The notes below the pieces were generated by a model. The model saw nothing but the letters and a program-made list of their open reading frames with translations. It was not told the origin of the DNA and did no database searches. The translations under genes and the position numbers were made by a program. Below are positions 41,345 through 54,500 of a DNA stretch of 64,000 nt, one piece after another; position 1 is the stretch's first letter; every line of letters starts with the position of its first letter. Source of the DNA: Chrysopilus asiliformis. Its lineage: Eukaryota; Arthropoda; Insecta; Diptera; Rhagionidae. Location of the stretch: positions 83,514,148-83,578,147 of the forward strand of contig OZ035960.1 in assembly GCA_964034945.1 (NCBI GenBank), in the 5' to 3' direction.

Positions 41345-42634
41345 TTTGTTAAAACATATTCTAAATTATGTATTTGAAAGTATTGGGTGTATTCGCTTTT
41401 GTCTAGTATCAGACTTGGCTACTTTTGCTGCGCAGCATAACGAAAAACTACGCTACCTGCATGCTTCACTCAAGAAAGAAAACTGGCCAAAAAATAGCCG
41501 CAGTATTTTCAAATGTTGCGCAACCTAAAAAGCAGCTACGTGTGAAAACTAAAATTTAAAAGTAGCCGCTTTCAGAAGAAGTTTCATCTGGTCGACATTT
41601 TTACGGCGCTTCTTTGTTAGAACCAGAAGTACCAGCAGAAATCGACACTTTGAACCGGATTTTTCACATTTCAAAACTGATTTCAATTGACATCAAACAC
41701 GATAAAAATAGGTCTTTGGTTTCTTTTCCAGAGTTTTATCGGTTTTATCCAAATATTTTTCAGGTGAAGCGAATACACTTCCTCTCTCAGAAATTTTAAA
41801 TTGCTGTAAGCGAAGGGACTTTAAAAACGAATGCCCATTCGCAAATATTTTTTTTCGTTCATGGATTTCTTAAATATATTTTTAATAGAAATATTTTAAA
41901 TTGCAAATTTCAAATCAGTTTTCTGTTTAAATTATGTGAACATCAATTAAATTGGTAATTTGATGATCATATTTAAAATTTCGCTTAGTATACTTATTCG
42001 ACTAATGTTCACCAGAAGAACGCATGGATCACATCCCTGGAATATAAACATGCAAAAAAAAAAAAAAAATACAACAAACTGCACGTTACATGGGGTCGAA
42101 TCCCGGTCGCGATTTAAATTAGTTTTTTTTTCGGAATATGGAAAGTAATAAATAAATATGTGCATTTGGCGCAAATTGTATTTTTAAATTCGATATAAAA
42201 TAGTTTCAAAAAAGTACTTTAAGCGTGGGACATGGGTATTGAAAAATAAAATAGAACCACTGTACTGTCAAAGTACTTTGAAAAACTACCAGGAAAGCAC
42301 TTTTAAATCACTTTTTCTACAGGGTTGAACTGTCGAACAAAATTGCGAATTTGTACTGCGTAGCAACAAAGCTGCGCAGTATGTGACTACGATTGTAAGT
42401 TTTTGACAGCAAGATTGCATTTGCAGCTGCAGTACAACAGCAGCACAGTAAAAGTCGCCAAATCTGTTACTAGCATTAGTTTCACATTTTTTCGTGACAA
42501 ATTGGTTATAGGATTAAGTAGAAACGTTGATAATTTGAAAATATTATGCAGTTTTGAAACCAAATAAACATAAAATTTTAATTAAAAAAAATATTTTCCG
42601 TGTTTAACTTCACAAAATAACATCAGAGTCAAAT
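41345..42634. other. Sequence upstream of the MADF gene
   Basis: No gene seen. The segment 41850-42130 is related to 43890-44160 (shared GGATTTCTTAAATATATTTT, ATCAATTAAATTGGTAATTT and CACCAGAAGAA phrases). It ends with a B-box-like GGTCGAATCCCGG (42096), which suggests a SINE pair. Confidence 0.5.
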
Positions 42635-43397
42635 GATTACACTCTTGAATGAAAAACGCTGGTATACAAATTTCAGTCAAATTCAAGCCTTTAACGGCTC
42701 TTAATTGATACCGTTTAAACATGTATGCTACGCAGAATCAGCTTTGCTAGATTAAATACTGGGCCTACATTAAATATGACAGAATGGGTGAAGAATATCA
42801 CTCATTTTCGGATTTCAATATCTGAAAATGTATTGAATAAACCTTGGGAAATTGTTCTTTTCTAACTTTAACGTTATCTGATTTGCCTTCAAAATAGTTG
42901 ATCAGGAAATCAATAAACTATTTTTGTTAGAGTTGTAAAACAAATAAAACTTGCCTTCTTTAAAGAGTTTTCTGTTAAAAAACAATTTCACAGCTTAATA
43001 TATTTTATCACGAAAAACAACCAGACTTCATCTCTGCAAGTGTCAAAATTGGAACTAAACAAGTAGAAGTTGGCTACACAATGTTTGTATTGCTAAGAGG
43101 TTGGGTTGTGTTAGTGAAAGTTCTCCCATTGCAAAGAAAACCTAATATAAGTCGAGAGCACCATCTCAGATGAATACGCGATGTATAGGGAATTTGTACA
43201 GCACACAAAGAATCGCGAAAGAGAGACAGCTCTTCGGCCAACTGTATTTTGGTGACATGTGTGTTAGCTCAGCAAACCAATGTTTGAACTTTTTAATTCT
43301 ATGAGAAAATTAGAAAATCACACAACGAATCGTAGTGAGTACAGCGACTATAATTTGTGTGTGGTAAATCATCACTCGAATATGTACTGCTCGAAAC
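42635..43397. repeat. Long direct repeat, copy 1 (left part)
   Basis: Matches 49605-50417, nearly identical from GGTATACAAATTTCAGTC onward; copy 2 has about 55 extra bases after CACTCTTGAATG. Copy 1 is split at CTCGAAAC by the hAT element and resumes at 44868. Confidence 0.88.
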
Positions 43398-44867
43398 CAG
43401 TGATGCTATATCGAGGGGAATTCCCCTTTTTGCGGGGAATTTGACTATAAAAATTGTTAATAGGGGAAAAGGGGAAAACGCTTCAAAACGAGGGGAAACG
43501 ATTTACAACGAGGGGAAAATCTTCGCCTTTCAACTAACTCCGAAATACTTTTAAAAAATTACGGAAAAGTAGAAGTACAAATAATTAAAAACAATTACAA
43601 TCCAATTCCCAGCTTAGGCAAAGGTAAAGAGTGAAGAAAATGTCCTTATTTATGCATTTGTCACTTTATAATGATCTTATTGGAATTGTAAAGTACACAC
43701 AAATCTTTTAAAAGAAAGCACTTTAAAAGGACTTTGGAATGGTCGTTTAACCGATTTTTCAGTGTACTTTTTAACCGCTTTGAAAAAAGCACATTAAAAA
43801 GTACCATTTCTCATGTTATTCAAAGTAATTACTTTAAACTACTTTAAAAGACTTTGATGGAAAGTAGTTTCCATGAAAGTTCATTGACACATATTTTTTG
43901 TTCGTTTTTCGGATTTCTTAAATATATTTTCAATAGAAATATTTTAAATTGCAAATCAGCAGAAGTGCTTTGTTTAAATTATGTAAAAATCAATTAAATT
44001 GGTAATTTCTTGGTCATCTTTAAAATTTGGCTTAATGTTCTAATTTCGACCAATATTCACCAGAAGAATGCATGGGCCAGTGGCAAAGTGCCCGGAGTAC
44101 AAAAATCGAGTTCCGGTTGCGACTTGATTTTGTTTTTTCCATTTTTTGATATTTTTATATTTTTTTAATTCAAAATATGGAAATAATTTTTACCGAATTT
44201 AAGGAGGACAGGATCATTTTAAGCTCAAAAGCAAAGAAACTACCTTAATTTATACATTTGTGACTTGCTTTGATTATTATCCAATTCTGTACCCCAGAGG
44301 TAAGCTGTCGTAACTGCCAAAACCGCGATTTTGGGGTTATTGTTGTAACTACATTGTGGGGACGTATATATTATATCAACTAATATTTTGTTTAAACAAT
44401 GTCCTAAAATAAAATAAACTATAAAAGTTTCAAATAATTACCGAAAATCATACACAATAAAAAGTTTGCAATTCCGAACTAAATGGTTCTCCTGTAAAAT
44501 TTGCAAAATGTCAGTTACGACAGTTTACCTCTGGGGTACAGAATTGTGAATCCCGGCTTCTTTTCATATCTTATTTGACGTTTGGTTGGAGACCCGTGAC
44601 GTTGTTATCGGGAATACAATTACCGAATATTTTGTTAAAGCTTTCCAAAATATAAAATTATTTCCTAATTTGTGCTTTTTTCTCTTAAAAGACTTTAACA
44701 TGAGTCCAGATGACAATAATTTTTGGTTTTAATAAATGAATTCTTTATTTAAAATTCGTTGTTTTTATAGGGGAAAAACGAGGGGAATTTCGTCATTGAA
44801 AAAGGGGAAAAAGGGGGATTTCGTCATTTGGAAAGGGGAATTTCACTAAAGGTACATAGCATCACTG
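43398..44867. mobile_element. Non-autonomous hAT element with exact 8-bp target duplication
   Basis: Terminal inverted repeats are CAGTGATGCTAT and its complement ATAGCATCACTG. The duplicated target CTCGAAAC occupies 43390-43397 and 44868-44875. Subterminal motifs ACGAGGGGAAA repeat near both ends, as expected for transposase sites. 1470 bp with no transposase frame. The related sequence at 50410-50417 holds a single CTCGAAAC and no insert. Confidence 0.92.
44282..44546. mobile_element. 265-bp MITE nested in the hAT element
   Basis: A 35-bp inverted repeat (CAATTCTGTACCCCAGAGG ... GTCGTAACTG) bounds the segment, with one mismatch. No obvious target duplication. Confidence 0.75.
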
Positions 44868-45396
44868 CTCGAAACGTTCATCTTCGAAAATGAAATGTTC
44901 AATTTTGTGTGTACGTGATAAATTTTTCATTTTCTTTTCAATTTTTTTTTAGCAATTAACGTGATTCATATATCTGTTAACACTCAAAAAAAAGCAATAT
45001 TTCCATATTAAAAAGTTTCACTTGGTAATTTGTAGATCTATGATCATTCGAAAATATTTTGAAAAATAGCACCAGTACACCGATTCTGAGCATAATCGAT
45101 ACTTATCGCCATTGGAATGTCGAAAAGAGGGAATTTTTTTTAAAGTTAGGAAATTTTCTTGAAGTTCCGCAGCGATGAAGAATTTTTTACCTGCCCGATG
45201 TGAATTTTATAAGTTGCAATGTTAATGGTATGTGTGTAAATGCATTCTCATTATATTAAATTTGTCATATAGAATTTCTTGACTGAATTTTACCACTTTA
45301 TCATTGGTATTAAGTTTGTACTGAATTTATACTTAATACTATAGCATCAATAAATAATTGAATTGAATTGAATTTATAAGTTGCAAGTGTAATAAG

Positions 45397-45976
45397 CAGG
45401 ATTGGGACTTTAGTACATATGTACCAGATCTAGTACCTTTTCGACTCATTTAGTACCCTAGTACCACAGCCCATGAATCTGGTACCTTTTAATGGTTTAT
45501 ATAAAAAATGATTTTATCTGAATTTATAGCTTCCTTTAAAAAGCCATCACTTTTTTATGTATTAGAAAAAACAGTACTTTTTTAAATGATCCCGCCACAA
45601 CTCTTTAATTAAAGACTACTGAATTCGTCTTATTAAGGGAGATATGAAAATCAATCGTAGGCCATGGAAATATGATTTATATTAGCAATAGCTCAAAATA
45701 CTTCTCGAAATTTAAGTTTTTAGATGGAGTTTATACAAAAATTTAAAATTGAAATAAAAGCAAAAATTTAAAACAAATACATCTAGACAATTTTTATTGG
45801 GTTTTTGGAGTTTTTCTAGAGTATTTTTTGTATTTTTCTTGCCTCCTATGTAATAAGCATAAAAACCGATTTTGGTTGCACGATAGTTAAAAAAAATCTA
45901 GTACCACATTATCTCAATCTAGTACCCTTTTTGGGCAAAAATAGTACCTTTTACACATCCTCAAGTCCCAACCCTG
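45397..45976. mobile_element. hAT-type MITE with AGTACC subterminal repeats
   Basis: Ends CAGGATTGGGACTT and (complement) CAGGGTTGGGACTT. Flanks GTAATAAG and GTAAAAAG match 7 of 8, a likely 8-bp duplication. TAGTACC(C/T)TTT occurs repeatedly near both ends in both orientations. Confidence 0.75.
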
Positions 45977-46079
45977 GTAAAAAGTAACCCAAAAATTCTC
46001 GATTTGACAGCCGCAAATGTGAGAGAAGTGGACAACGAAAAGTACCGCGAAAAACTTTAGATAGTGTTTTTAATAATTT

Positions 46080-46420
46080 ACCAAAGACAATGAATTCCGC
46101 AGTATCCGTTTATTATTACCTTAGGAGGAATCAAATGCGAATAATGAGGCGAAATCTACGGGACGCGTCAGATGCTTTTGCGATATTTATGTGTTTGTGA
46201 GGTTTATAGAAATAAATGGGCTTCCACAGGCACTAGCAGTGGAAATCATTGAAATGTTGACTCCGCACATGCCTAATCAAATTTTAATATCGCCTGCTCT
46301 TGGTGTTTTGTATGCGCTAAACTTCTACGCAAATGCACTGTTATCACTACCTCACAAAGCAAGCGATATCCCTTGGAAATGTCGATAAAAACATTGGAAA
46401 TGTGGAATAGATTTCCAGAC
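46080..46420 (+). pseudogene. Harbinger-type transposase fragment
   Basis: Translation contains MRRNLRDASDAFAIF, then after a stop GLPQALAVEIIEMLTPHMP and SPALGVLYALNFYA. This resembles the N-terminal region before the DDE domain of PIF/Harbinger nucleases (HARBI1 family). Stops and loss of the catalytic region make it dead. Confidence 0.5.
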
Positions 46421-46602
46421 GTCAAACCATTAGTGTTACCCGAGTGAAGGAAATCGCATTGGAAGTCAAACCTGCATTAGTGTGCTGTATCCACCAACAC
46501 AATTAAAAGAAAGTTGAATATGTGCACATAAGTCGCTTGTCGATAATTATCGACAGTTCCCTCAGAATCCCTATACAGAAGCTGATTTCAGATCGACAAT
46601 TA

Positions 46603-46740
46603 AGGCCCGTTTGCGCGTATTATTCTTAAAAAATTAAGTTGTGGTTAGCCTACTTAAACCGTAGAAATTCTTCGACTTAAATTTTTTAAGTTGTACATAA
46701 GTTGCTAAGTTTTGTTGGTGCAAACGGCACTAAGTCGCTA
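46603..46740. mobile_element. Possible Harbinger-type MITE end
   Basis: GCCCGTTTGCGC at 46603 and GTGCAAACGGCAC near 46720 are inverted, with AAAAAATTAAGT and ACTTAAATTTTTTAAG inside. Position beside the transposase fragment is suggestive; class is a guess. Confidence 0.4.
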
Positions 46741-46765
46741 AGAGATAATGCAAATTAATATTTTT

Positions 46766-46960
46766 TTCCCAAAACTCGCTATATACATTTCTAGGCAATA
46801 TTTTATTTTCCAAAACTCGCTATATACATTTCTATGTAGCATTTTTTTAAAAATCTTTCGTTAAATCAAATGTTAGCGTTCTATCTTTCAAAATTTCAAT
46901 TTTGTTCTTAAATCCGATTCCATTTGAAATTTTATCTCTTGTATATAGCGAGTTTTGGAT
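46766..46960. repeat. CAAAACTCGCTATATACATTT repeats
   Basis: The phrase AACTCGCTATATACATTTCT occurs twice directly (46773, 46814), and a complement (TATATAGCGAGTTTTGG) is at about 46938. Possibly the ends of a small element. Confidence 0.5.
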
Positions 46961-47088
46961 ATAGACTAGATGTGATATTTATATGATACACTTTCTCTTA
47001 AGTAGCTTTGTCGCTACTTATATTTTCAAAGCGCTGGAAACTATACAACCTAGGAAGATGAAATTTTACCACCTTGTATACTTTTGGC

Positions 47089-48010
47089 TAGTGCTGTGAC
47101 ATCGAAAGAAAAACATCGATGTCAAAACATGGTTGCAACAAAAACATCGATACTTGAATTGCGTCTCAGTTTTGAAATACATTGCACATTGATTCGATAA
47201 ACTGTCAAAAATCGGACAATATTACATTGAAATGCATTGCGATCAATAAATGCAATATTTTCCCGAAAGAATGTTCCGGTGTTTCGATATACGGCCTAAA
47301 TTTTTGGAACCAATCTCGGACGTATATCGAGGTATGGGTGTATTCTTAAAATATCGATGTTTTTTCAATAAATAAAGAACGTTTAAAAGTGAATTAATGA
47401 AAATAGTTTTAACGAAAATCTTGACTCTGTATTAAAATAAAACTACCGCAACCTAGTCCAAACCCCAATATTTATTATGCACACTGTGGAAAACAGAAGT
47501 TTGTCAATGTGGTCCCCTAACAAGAAACTTCGTTTACTGCTCACAATGTTTCCTGTCGCGGAAAATAGCCTTTCAGATGGCACGGATGTAAAAAAAAATC
47601 ACAATAAACTTCTAACTAAAAAGTTATTATAAAAATTTTGTCACACACAAGCCAACACTATCACTTATTTGAAACAAGTGCGACGTGCGTGACAGACTAC
47701 AAACTGAAACAGAGTCTAAATCTATCCTAACAACAACAACGTAAGGTGACATTTAACCATTTCAATTTAGCATACAATGCGGACCGCAGGTTTTTACTTT
47801 GGGCATGGGCATACAACTGTGCGATATCGCCCAAGCAATGATTTTTTAACACACACGGAACAACCGTGGTATGCAATCGCAGCGTGTATTCCTGGCTTAA
47901 GATGTGGATGGATACTAAATATCGGACACGAAACATCGATGTTATAAAAACATCGGAAAGAAAACATCGATGTTTTGGGAAAAAACATCGATGTCGATGT
48001 CACAGCATTA
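47089..48010. mobile_element. Non-autonomous hAT element with ACATCGATGT subterminal motifs
   Basis: Ends TAGTGCTGTGACATCGA and (complement) TAATGCTGTGACATCGA. Flanks CTTTTGGC and CTTTCGGC match 7 of 8, a likely 8-bp target duplication. AAACATCGATGT is repeated near both ends (two on the left, four or more on the right). 922 bp without transposase. Confidence 0.82.
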
Positions 48011-48039
48011 CTTTCGGCGATAATACAATATTTTCACTA

Positions 48040-48390
48040 CTTTGCCCTTGTAAGGATAACGAAGGGTCTGCCAAGATATTGAAATTTCCCGGAAAAAATC
48101 TTATCTAGGGGTTTTGGGGGTCGCTTTATCCGATAATCTTATAGAAGTCTGTAAGGATAACGGAAGGTCTTGTAGGGATAACGTGGTTATCCTTTTCGGC
48201 AAATTCTTTTGGGAAAAAGCAGGTGTCTGTCTCGTAGAGACGGCCAGAAGACGTGGATCCGCCTACAACGATCGCCAATAGATATTTTGGCAATTATTGA
48301 AAATCCGTATGGTGATTTAAATGAACGGCGAACAGTTGTATCAAAATTCCACTTTGAAGTCAAACTTTTCAATAAGATTTATTAAAATTT
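48040..48390. repeat. Family B and family A fragments joined
   Basis: 48040-48210 carries the family B signature (CTTGTAAGGATAACG, GGAAAAAATCTTATC). 48290-48390 carries a family A core (CAAAATTCCACTTTGAAGTC). Both are also found side by side elsewhere, so insertion or exchange between them is common. Confidence 0.6.
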
Positions 48391-49604
48391 TTTCTAGTCT
48401 CGTTCAAATTAGTTATATATATAATGACGAAGGTTTTACATTTTACATTTTATGACTATTTCATCGATTCTACTACTATTTTTCGGCCGATTTACTACGA
48501 TTTCGAAAATCAAAAATCACAACCCTGGACAGCTGGGAGCGAAATATCGTTCTCTCAGTAGTAAAATACATACTTATATGTGTCAGTGCATCATACCCAA
48601 CAGCCATCGCTCGAGGCTTTCATTCATTTTATGCGAGGCGCGAGGCCCACAAACCGTTTTGATTGAACAAGAAGCGAAAACTTGAATAGAAATCATTTTC
48701 GTTCCCAAGAACGAGAGTCGGAAACCACAGCAAACGCTTTTGCCGTTAAGAACGAAACTTTTAAGAGCGAAAAGAACGAAATAACATGACATTCAATACA
48801 TCAGATTCAATCAATACACACAAAGGAGGAGCATAAAAAGAGTATAAATGTGAAATCTGTACTACAAGCAGCAAACACAGCATAACAGCGGCAGTAAAAA
48901 TTTTGATTTTGCTCTTTAAAAAAAAACATAGTTTAACATAACAAAATACCCTAAACAATGCTTTAATGTAGGCCGGATCTTATAACACAGTTTCTGTTCG
49001 GATATCACCACAAACTATCGAGTATCATCGATTGCAAATTTGTTATCATGGCAGCAAGCCGATTTTCTAATTTGTACCCCCATAACCAAAATCCAAGACG
49101 TATCCACGTCAAAAAATATATGGAGGTTTTTCTGAATTCGATTTTGAAGTCAAAAGTCCGCAAGGATATTTCAATACAAAAAAATACACTTCTTTAAAAT
49201 TCGCTGAAGCATATTTCCTCACTTGCGACAGGTTCATGAAACAAATTAAGCAATGAAAATCCTGACAGGAATGTCTGAAAAAAATGCTATCCGTTCCTTA
49301 AAATATTTGTTCAAGTTCAAACGTTTCATCATCTTTCCAGAGAACTCGTTCTAGCCAACATGATTTAACGAGTATGAAGTCGAATGAACTCAGCAGAACA
49401 AAAAATAGATTACTCACACATATGTTGCTTCTGCGTTGAATGAATGCCTGCGCGAGTATAGACTTACACGTACAGTATAAGCTGTATGCTAAAACACACA
49501 CAGTTGTTTATGTATTCCACACAGTTTTTTATGAAGTTCACATTGGCTGGTTTTGTTTGCATTGGCTCAAAAGTGTGGAAATACGGCTCTTTGCCCACGT
49601 CTGG
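48391..49604. other. No supported feature
   Basis: AT-rich, short open frames without homology. CACAACCCTGGACAG near 48520 and CAGGGTTGTG at 57751 are related phrases, perhaps from one MITE family. Confidence 0.4.
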
Positions 49605-50446
49605 ATTGCACTCTTGAATGGAGACACTTTTTCAATACTAGCACAAGTGCACGTAAACTACCAACCGAGCTGTAAAACGCGGGTATACAAATTTCAGTCA
49701 AATTCAAGCCATTACGGCTTTTAATTGATACCGTTTAAACATGTATGCTACGCAGAATCAGCTTTGCTAGATTAAATACTGGGCCTACATTAAATATGAC
49801 AGAATGGGTGAAGAATATCACTCATTTTCGGATTTCAATATCTGAAAATGTATTGAATAAACCTTTGGAAATTGTTCTTTTCTAACTTTAACGTTATCTG
49901 ATTTGCCTTCAAAATAGTTGATCAGGAAATCAATAAACTATTTTTGTTAGAGTTGTAAAACAAATAAAACTTGCCTTCTTTAAAGAGTTTTCTGTTAAAA
50001 AACAATTTCACAGCTTAATATATTTTATCACGAAAAACAACCAGACTTCATCTCTGCAAGTGTCAAAATTGGAACTAAACAAGTAGAAGTTGGCTACACA
50101 ATGTTTGTATTGCTAAGAGGTTGGGTTGTGTTAGTGAAAGTTCTCCCATTGCAAAGAAAACCTAATATAAGTCGAGAGCACCATCTCAGATGAATACGCG
50201 ATGTATAGGGAATTTGTACAGCACACAAAGAATCGCGAAAGAGAGACAGCTCTTCGGCCAACTGTATTTTGGTGACATGTGTGTTAGCTCAGCAAACCAA
50301 TGTTTGAACTTTTTAATTCTATGAGAAAATTAGAAAATCACACAACGAATCGTAGTGAGTACAGCGACTATAATTTGTGTGTGGTAAATCATCACTCGAA
50401 TATGTACTGCTCGAAACGTTCATCTTCGAAAATGAACTGTTGAAAT
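49605..50446. repeat. Long direct repeat, copy 2
   Basis: About 750 bp nearly identical to 42635-43397 plus 44868-44910, at an offset near 7020. It lacks the hAT insertion, so it shows the empty site. No TG...CA ends or primer-binding site seen. Confidence 0.88.
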
Positions 50447-50454
50447 TTACTTCA

Positions 50455-50680
50455 TTTAGGAGTTTTGGGAGTCGCTTTGTATGATAATTTTATATAAGTC
50501 TGTAAGAATACAGGAAGGTCTTGCAGACATATCCTTTTCAGCAAACTCTTTTGGCAAAAAATCTTCTGGAGATTTTTATGGTAGCTGAATCCGATTCTGA
50601 AGTCAAAAAGTCCGTAAGGATATTTGAAACGCAAGGATATATATTCGAAGACTAAAAAGTATAAAATAAAAATTATTTAA
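50455..50680. repeat. Family B repeat fragment
   Basis: About one and a half diverged units (GGAGTTTTGGGAGTCGC, GTCTGTAAG, ATATATTCGAAGACTAAAAAG), adjoining direct repeat copy 2. Confidence 0.6.
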
Positions 50681-51574
50681 AACATAAGAAAAGCCACAAT
50701 TGCCAGTGGCCAATCGTCAAATCTTTATTTAAAAAATCCATTTGTGTCCGATTGGATTTTGATATATGGAACGGTTATGTAAAATCATATTCTAAACATA
50801 TTTTGCCTTAATAAATTTTTCAATATGACACCGATTTCGAGAAAATTGCAAAAAACTGTTTCATTTGTGGGAAGGAATATTTTCAAGTCTCTCAAGTCTC
50901 TATCTCAAGTTATGGTGTTCACGGACATACATGCTGAAATCAAAATCTTTTGTCATCCCTAACACCCTGGTGTAATTTTTTTGTATGCGATGATTGGTTC
51001 GATGTGTGTGTACTGGATTTCTTGTGCAGTAACGAGGATTTGCGCTTATCCGATACTCCTTTAAAGCAAAACCTGAGCACTTATGCGGAACCCTTTTTAC
51101 TGCACGAATTTGGGTACTTATCAGAATTTGGATTTCAGAAAATTGTGCATTTACTTTTTAGGATTGTGACATCACAACATAATTGCACTGATTTCTACCC
51201 TTTCCAGTGGAATATAAAGTTACATATACACGATCACACGATCGAGAAAATATAACAAAATAAATTATTTAATAAAAAATTAACAGGAAAAAAGCACTTG
51301 AGCACTTATTCGAGGGAAAATATATGACAGAGAAACCTAATGAAGACTATTTTTCGTGCAGTAATAGGGAGTTTGCTCTTAAGCGGGTTGCAGTTAAGTG
51401 ATAACTATTGTGTGGAATTCTTAAAAATGTGCACGGAATTACTGTTGCACTTAATGGGCTCTCTGCATTGCCAGGATATTTTAGTTGCGATAAAAATGTG
51501 TTACAAATAGAAAGAGACAGATAGCTGTAATTGTCAATGGGAAAGACAGAATACGGGCACGAGTCTTTATAGTA

Positions 51575-54500
51575 ATGTGTGCGGTGCGTTCATCTTTCCC
51601 ATCTAGAAGAGTAGAAGTTCCTGTGCCTAACGTTTTGGAATTTTTATGTATATCTACAAATATTGCTTCAAGGCTTATCTACGTCGTCATTTTCTATATC
51701 CCGCCGTCTTCAGCAACAATAATTTATCAATCATTTTGTGACGCGATTGATTTCGTTGACAACCTAATGGATCCCGAAGATGACATTTTGATTTTTGGTG
51801 ACTTCAACCTTCCTCTTGTGACATGGTCACCATCTGATGATGACGATTTCCTGATCCCAAACACATCATGCCAATCAACTGCAGAGTTCTTAGATGATCT
51901 TTATTCCAAAAATCTCTGCCAAGTGAACCATGTGACTAATGTAAATGGGCGAATTCTGGATTTGGTGTTCTCATCTGATGCCTCATCTACTACAATTTAT
52001 TCTTGTGATTCTCCGATGTTTCCTGTTGTTGGACATCATCCGGCGATTTCTTGTTTTTTTAATACTGACTATATTAGTTCAAATAATTTTTCTAACTCTA
52101 AATTTCAATTTAATTTTCAAAAGGCAAATTTTTCAGATATGTCTAATCTTTTCAATAATTGTTCCTGGTTCGATGTTCTTAATGAAGTTGATGTTGATCA
52201 GTCCACGTTTTACTTTTATCAATATGTCTTCAATGTTTTCGCGGTTACAGTACCGTATACGTGCTTAAAAAATCAATCAGTGCATCCTATTTGGTTTAAT
52301 TCGGAAATATGTCACGTAATTTAAAAACCAAATGCTTGAAACTTTATTTTTACTCAAAATCAGACTATGACTTTCAGAATTATTTGCATGCCAAAAAAGA
52401 GTTCTTGATGGCAGCTAATGCCTCTTATCAGATATATGTATCAAATATTCGAAAGAATCTCAAATCTGATCCTAAATCTTTTCGGAGCTTCGTTAACAGT
52501 AAGAGGAAAGTCAATGATTATCCAATATCGTTATTTTTAAACAATATTAAGAGTTCTGACACGGATATTATCTGCAATCTTTTTGCAGACTTTTTTCAGT
52601 CTGCTTTTTGTGATTCAAACTGTGATATAGCCCAGTGGGGATTTAGAGCTTACTGAATCGATTACGTAATCGGAAAAAGTAATGACCACTGATTACTCGT
52701 CCAGTTACCACATCGATTACTTTTACTTAGGAATGTCCGCGAAAAGTAAGGCCTTACTAGCAACTTTACATGTAAGCACTTTATTCATGCATTACAAGTA
52801 TGCACTTATCATTTAAAAAAAATATAATTCTTCAACAAATTATAAATATATTTTCTTACGTATTATTAAATGTTGAAAAACTTTTGCTCACCCCGCGATT
52901 CGAACCCGAGATCCCTGGGTTTGAAGTCCACTCGCAAACGCATACGGCCACCGAAGTCAATTAACAATGCGAGTTAAAACGTGAATGGTTTCTATCTCGT
53001 GTTTCAAGGCATTACTTTTTCCCATACATCCCATTACGTTTGTAAGGGCTAAGAATTTTTTTCACTGAACAATTACTTCTTCCCTTACAACTCATTACAT
53101 TTGTAAGAACTTACAATTCTCTTCGATGAAAGCATCGATTATCCCGTAAGTGATAGCAAATTTCTGACTGAGACATTACTTTATGCTTTACAAGCCGTTA
53201 CATTTGTAAGTTCTTACGGTTTTCTTCGAAGAAATAACCGATTATCAAGTAAGGGATGACAAAAGTTCCCATTGGGAGATTATACGTATTTTAAATACTT
53301 AAAAAATATTCCTTTGACGACTTTAACTATGAAGGATTTATTTCTTGACGAATGTGATATTATTGACAGTATTAAGACACTAGATAGTAAATTTTCATGT
53401 GGACCTGATGGCGTTCCTTCTGTTGTTTTAAAAAATTGTGACATTAATTTAAGTCGCCCTTTAGCGCATTTATTCAATTTATCAATACGATCTGGAATTT
53501 TCCCTTCGATATTGAAATCATCCTATATTATTCCTCTTTTCAAAAAAGGAAATCGAGAAGATATCTCAAATTACAGACCAATCGCGAAACTGTCCTGTAT
53601 TCCAAAACTCTTTGAGGCTATGATTTGTTCGCGTTTAAACTTCCATGTAAAATCGATTATTAATCCTTTTCAACATGGTTTTGTAAAAAAAAGATCTACT
53701 GAAACTAATTTAACTGAATTTACCACTTTCTGTCAAACTAACATTGAAGATGGGCTACAAGTGGACTGTGTTTACACTGATTTCACTAAAGCCTTCGACA
53801 GATTATCACATGATGTTTTATTATACAAACTCTCTGTTCTTGGTTTCCCGGCACTATTTATTAGGTGGATTAAATCATATCTCAATGGTCGGGTACAGAA
53901 TGTATTATTTCGTAATTCTTTTTCTAAGCCAATTTTGAACCGATCGGGAGTACCACAAGGAAGCCATCTTGGTCCTCTACTATTTATTTTATTTATAAAC
54001 GACATCGACTTAGTATTTCTCTACAGTAGTATTTTAATTTATGCTGACGATATGAAAATTTATAGAACTGTGTGTAATACGCTTGACCATAGCCTTTTAA
54101 TGATTGACCTGCATAATTTTTGTGTATGGTGCGATAAAAATTGTATGGTCTTAAATGTTAGTAAGTGTTCCATTCTTAGTTTTAGCAGAAAAAAAGATAT
54201 TCTATTTTTTGACTATTCCCTTGATGGGAGTATTTTATCTAGAATTAATATAATTAAGGATCTTGGTGTACTCTTTGACTTTCGCCTTACTTTCGTGGAC
54301 CACATTAATCATATGGTGAGTCGAGCCAATTCAACTCTTGGGTTTGTAAAAAGATGGTGCAAAGAATTTTTTGACCCTTTTATTACTAAATTGTTATACT
54401 TTTGTTTCGTTCGTCCTATTTTGGAGTATTGTTCTATTGTTTGGGACCCATTTTATTCTATTCATGCGGATAGAATTGAAAGTGTCCAAAAAAAGTTTTT

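Noticed and set aside
42635..50446. LTR retrotransposon bounded by the 750-bp direct repeats
   Set aside because: No gag-pol coding, no TG...CA ends, no primer-binding site; the interior is DNA elements.
52880..52960. Selenocysteine or other tRNA (GGACTTCAAACCC with a B-box)
   Set aside because: No full cloverleaf; it lies within an insertion in a dead LINE, so it is more likely tRNA-derived repeat sequence.
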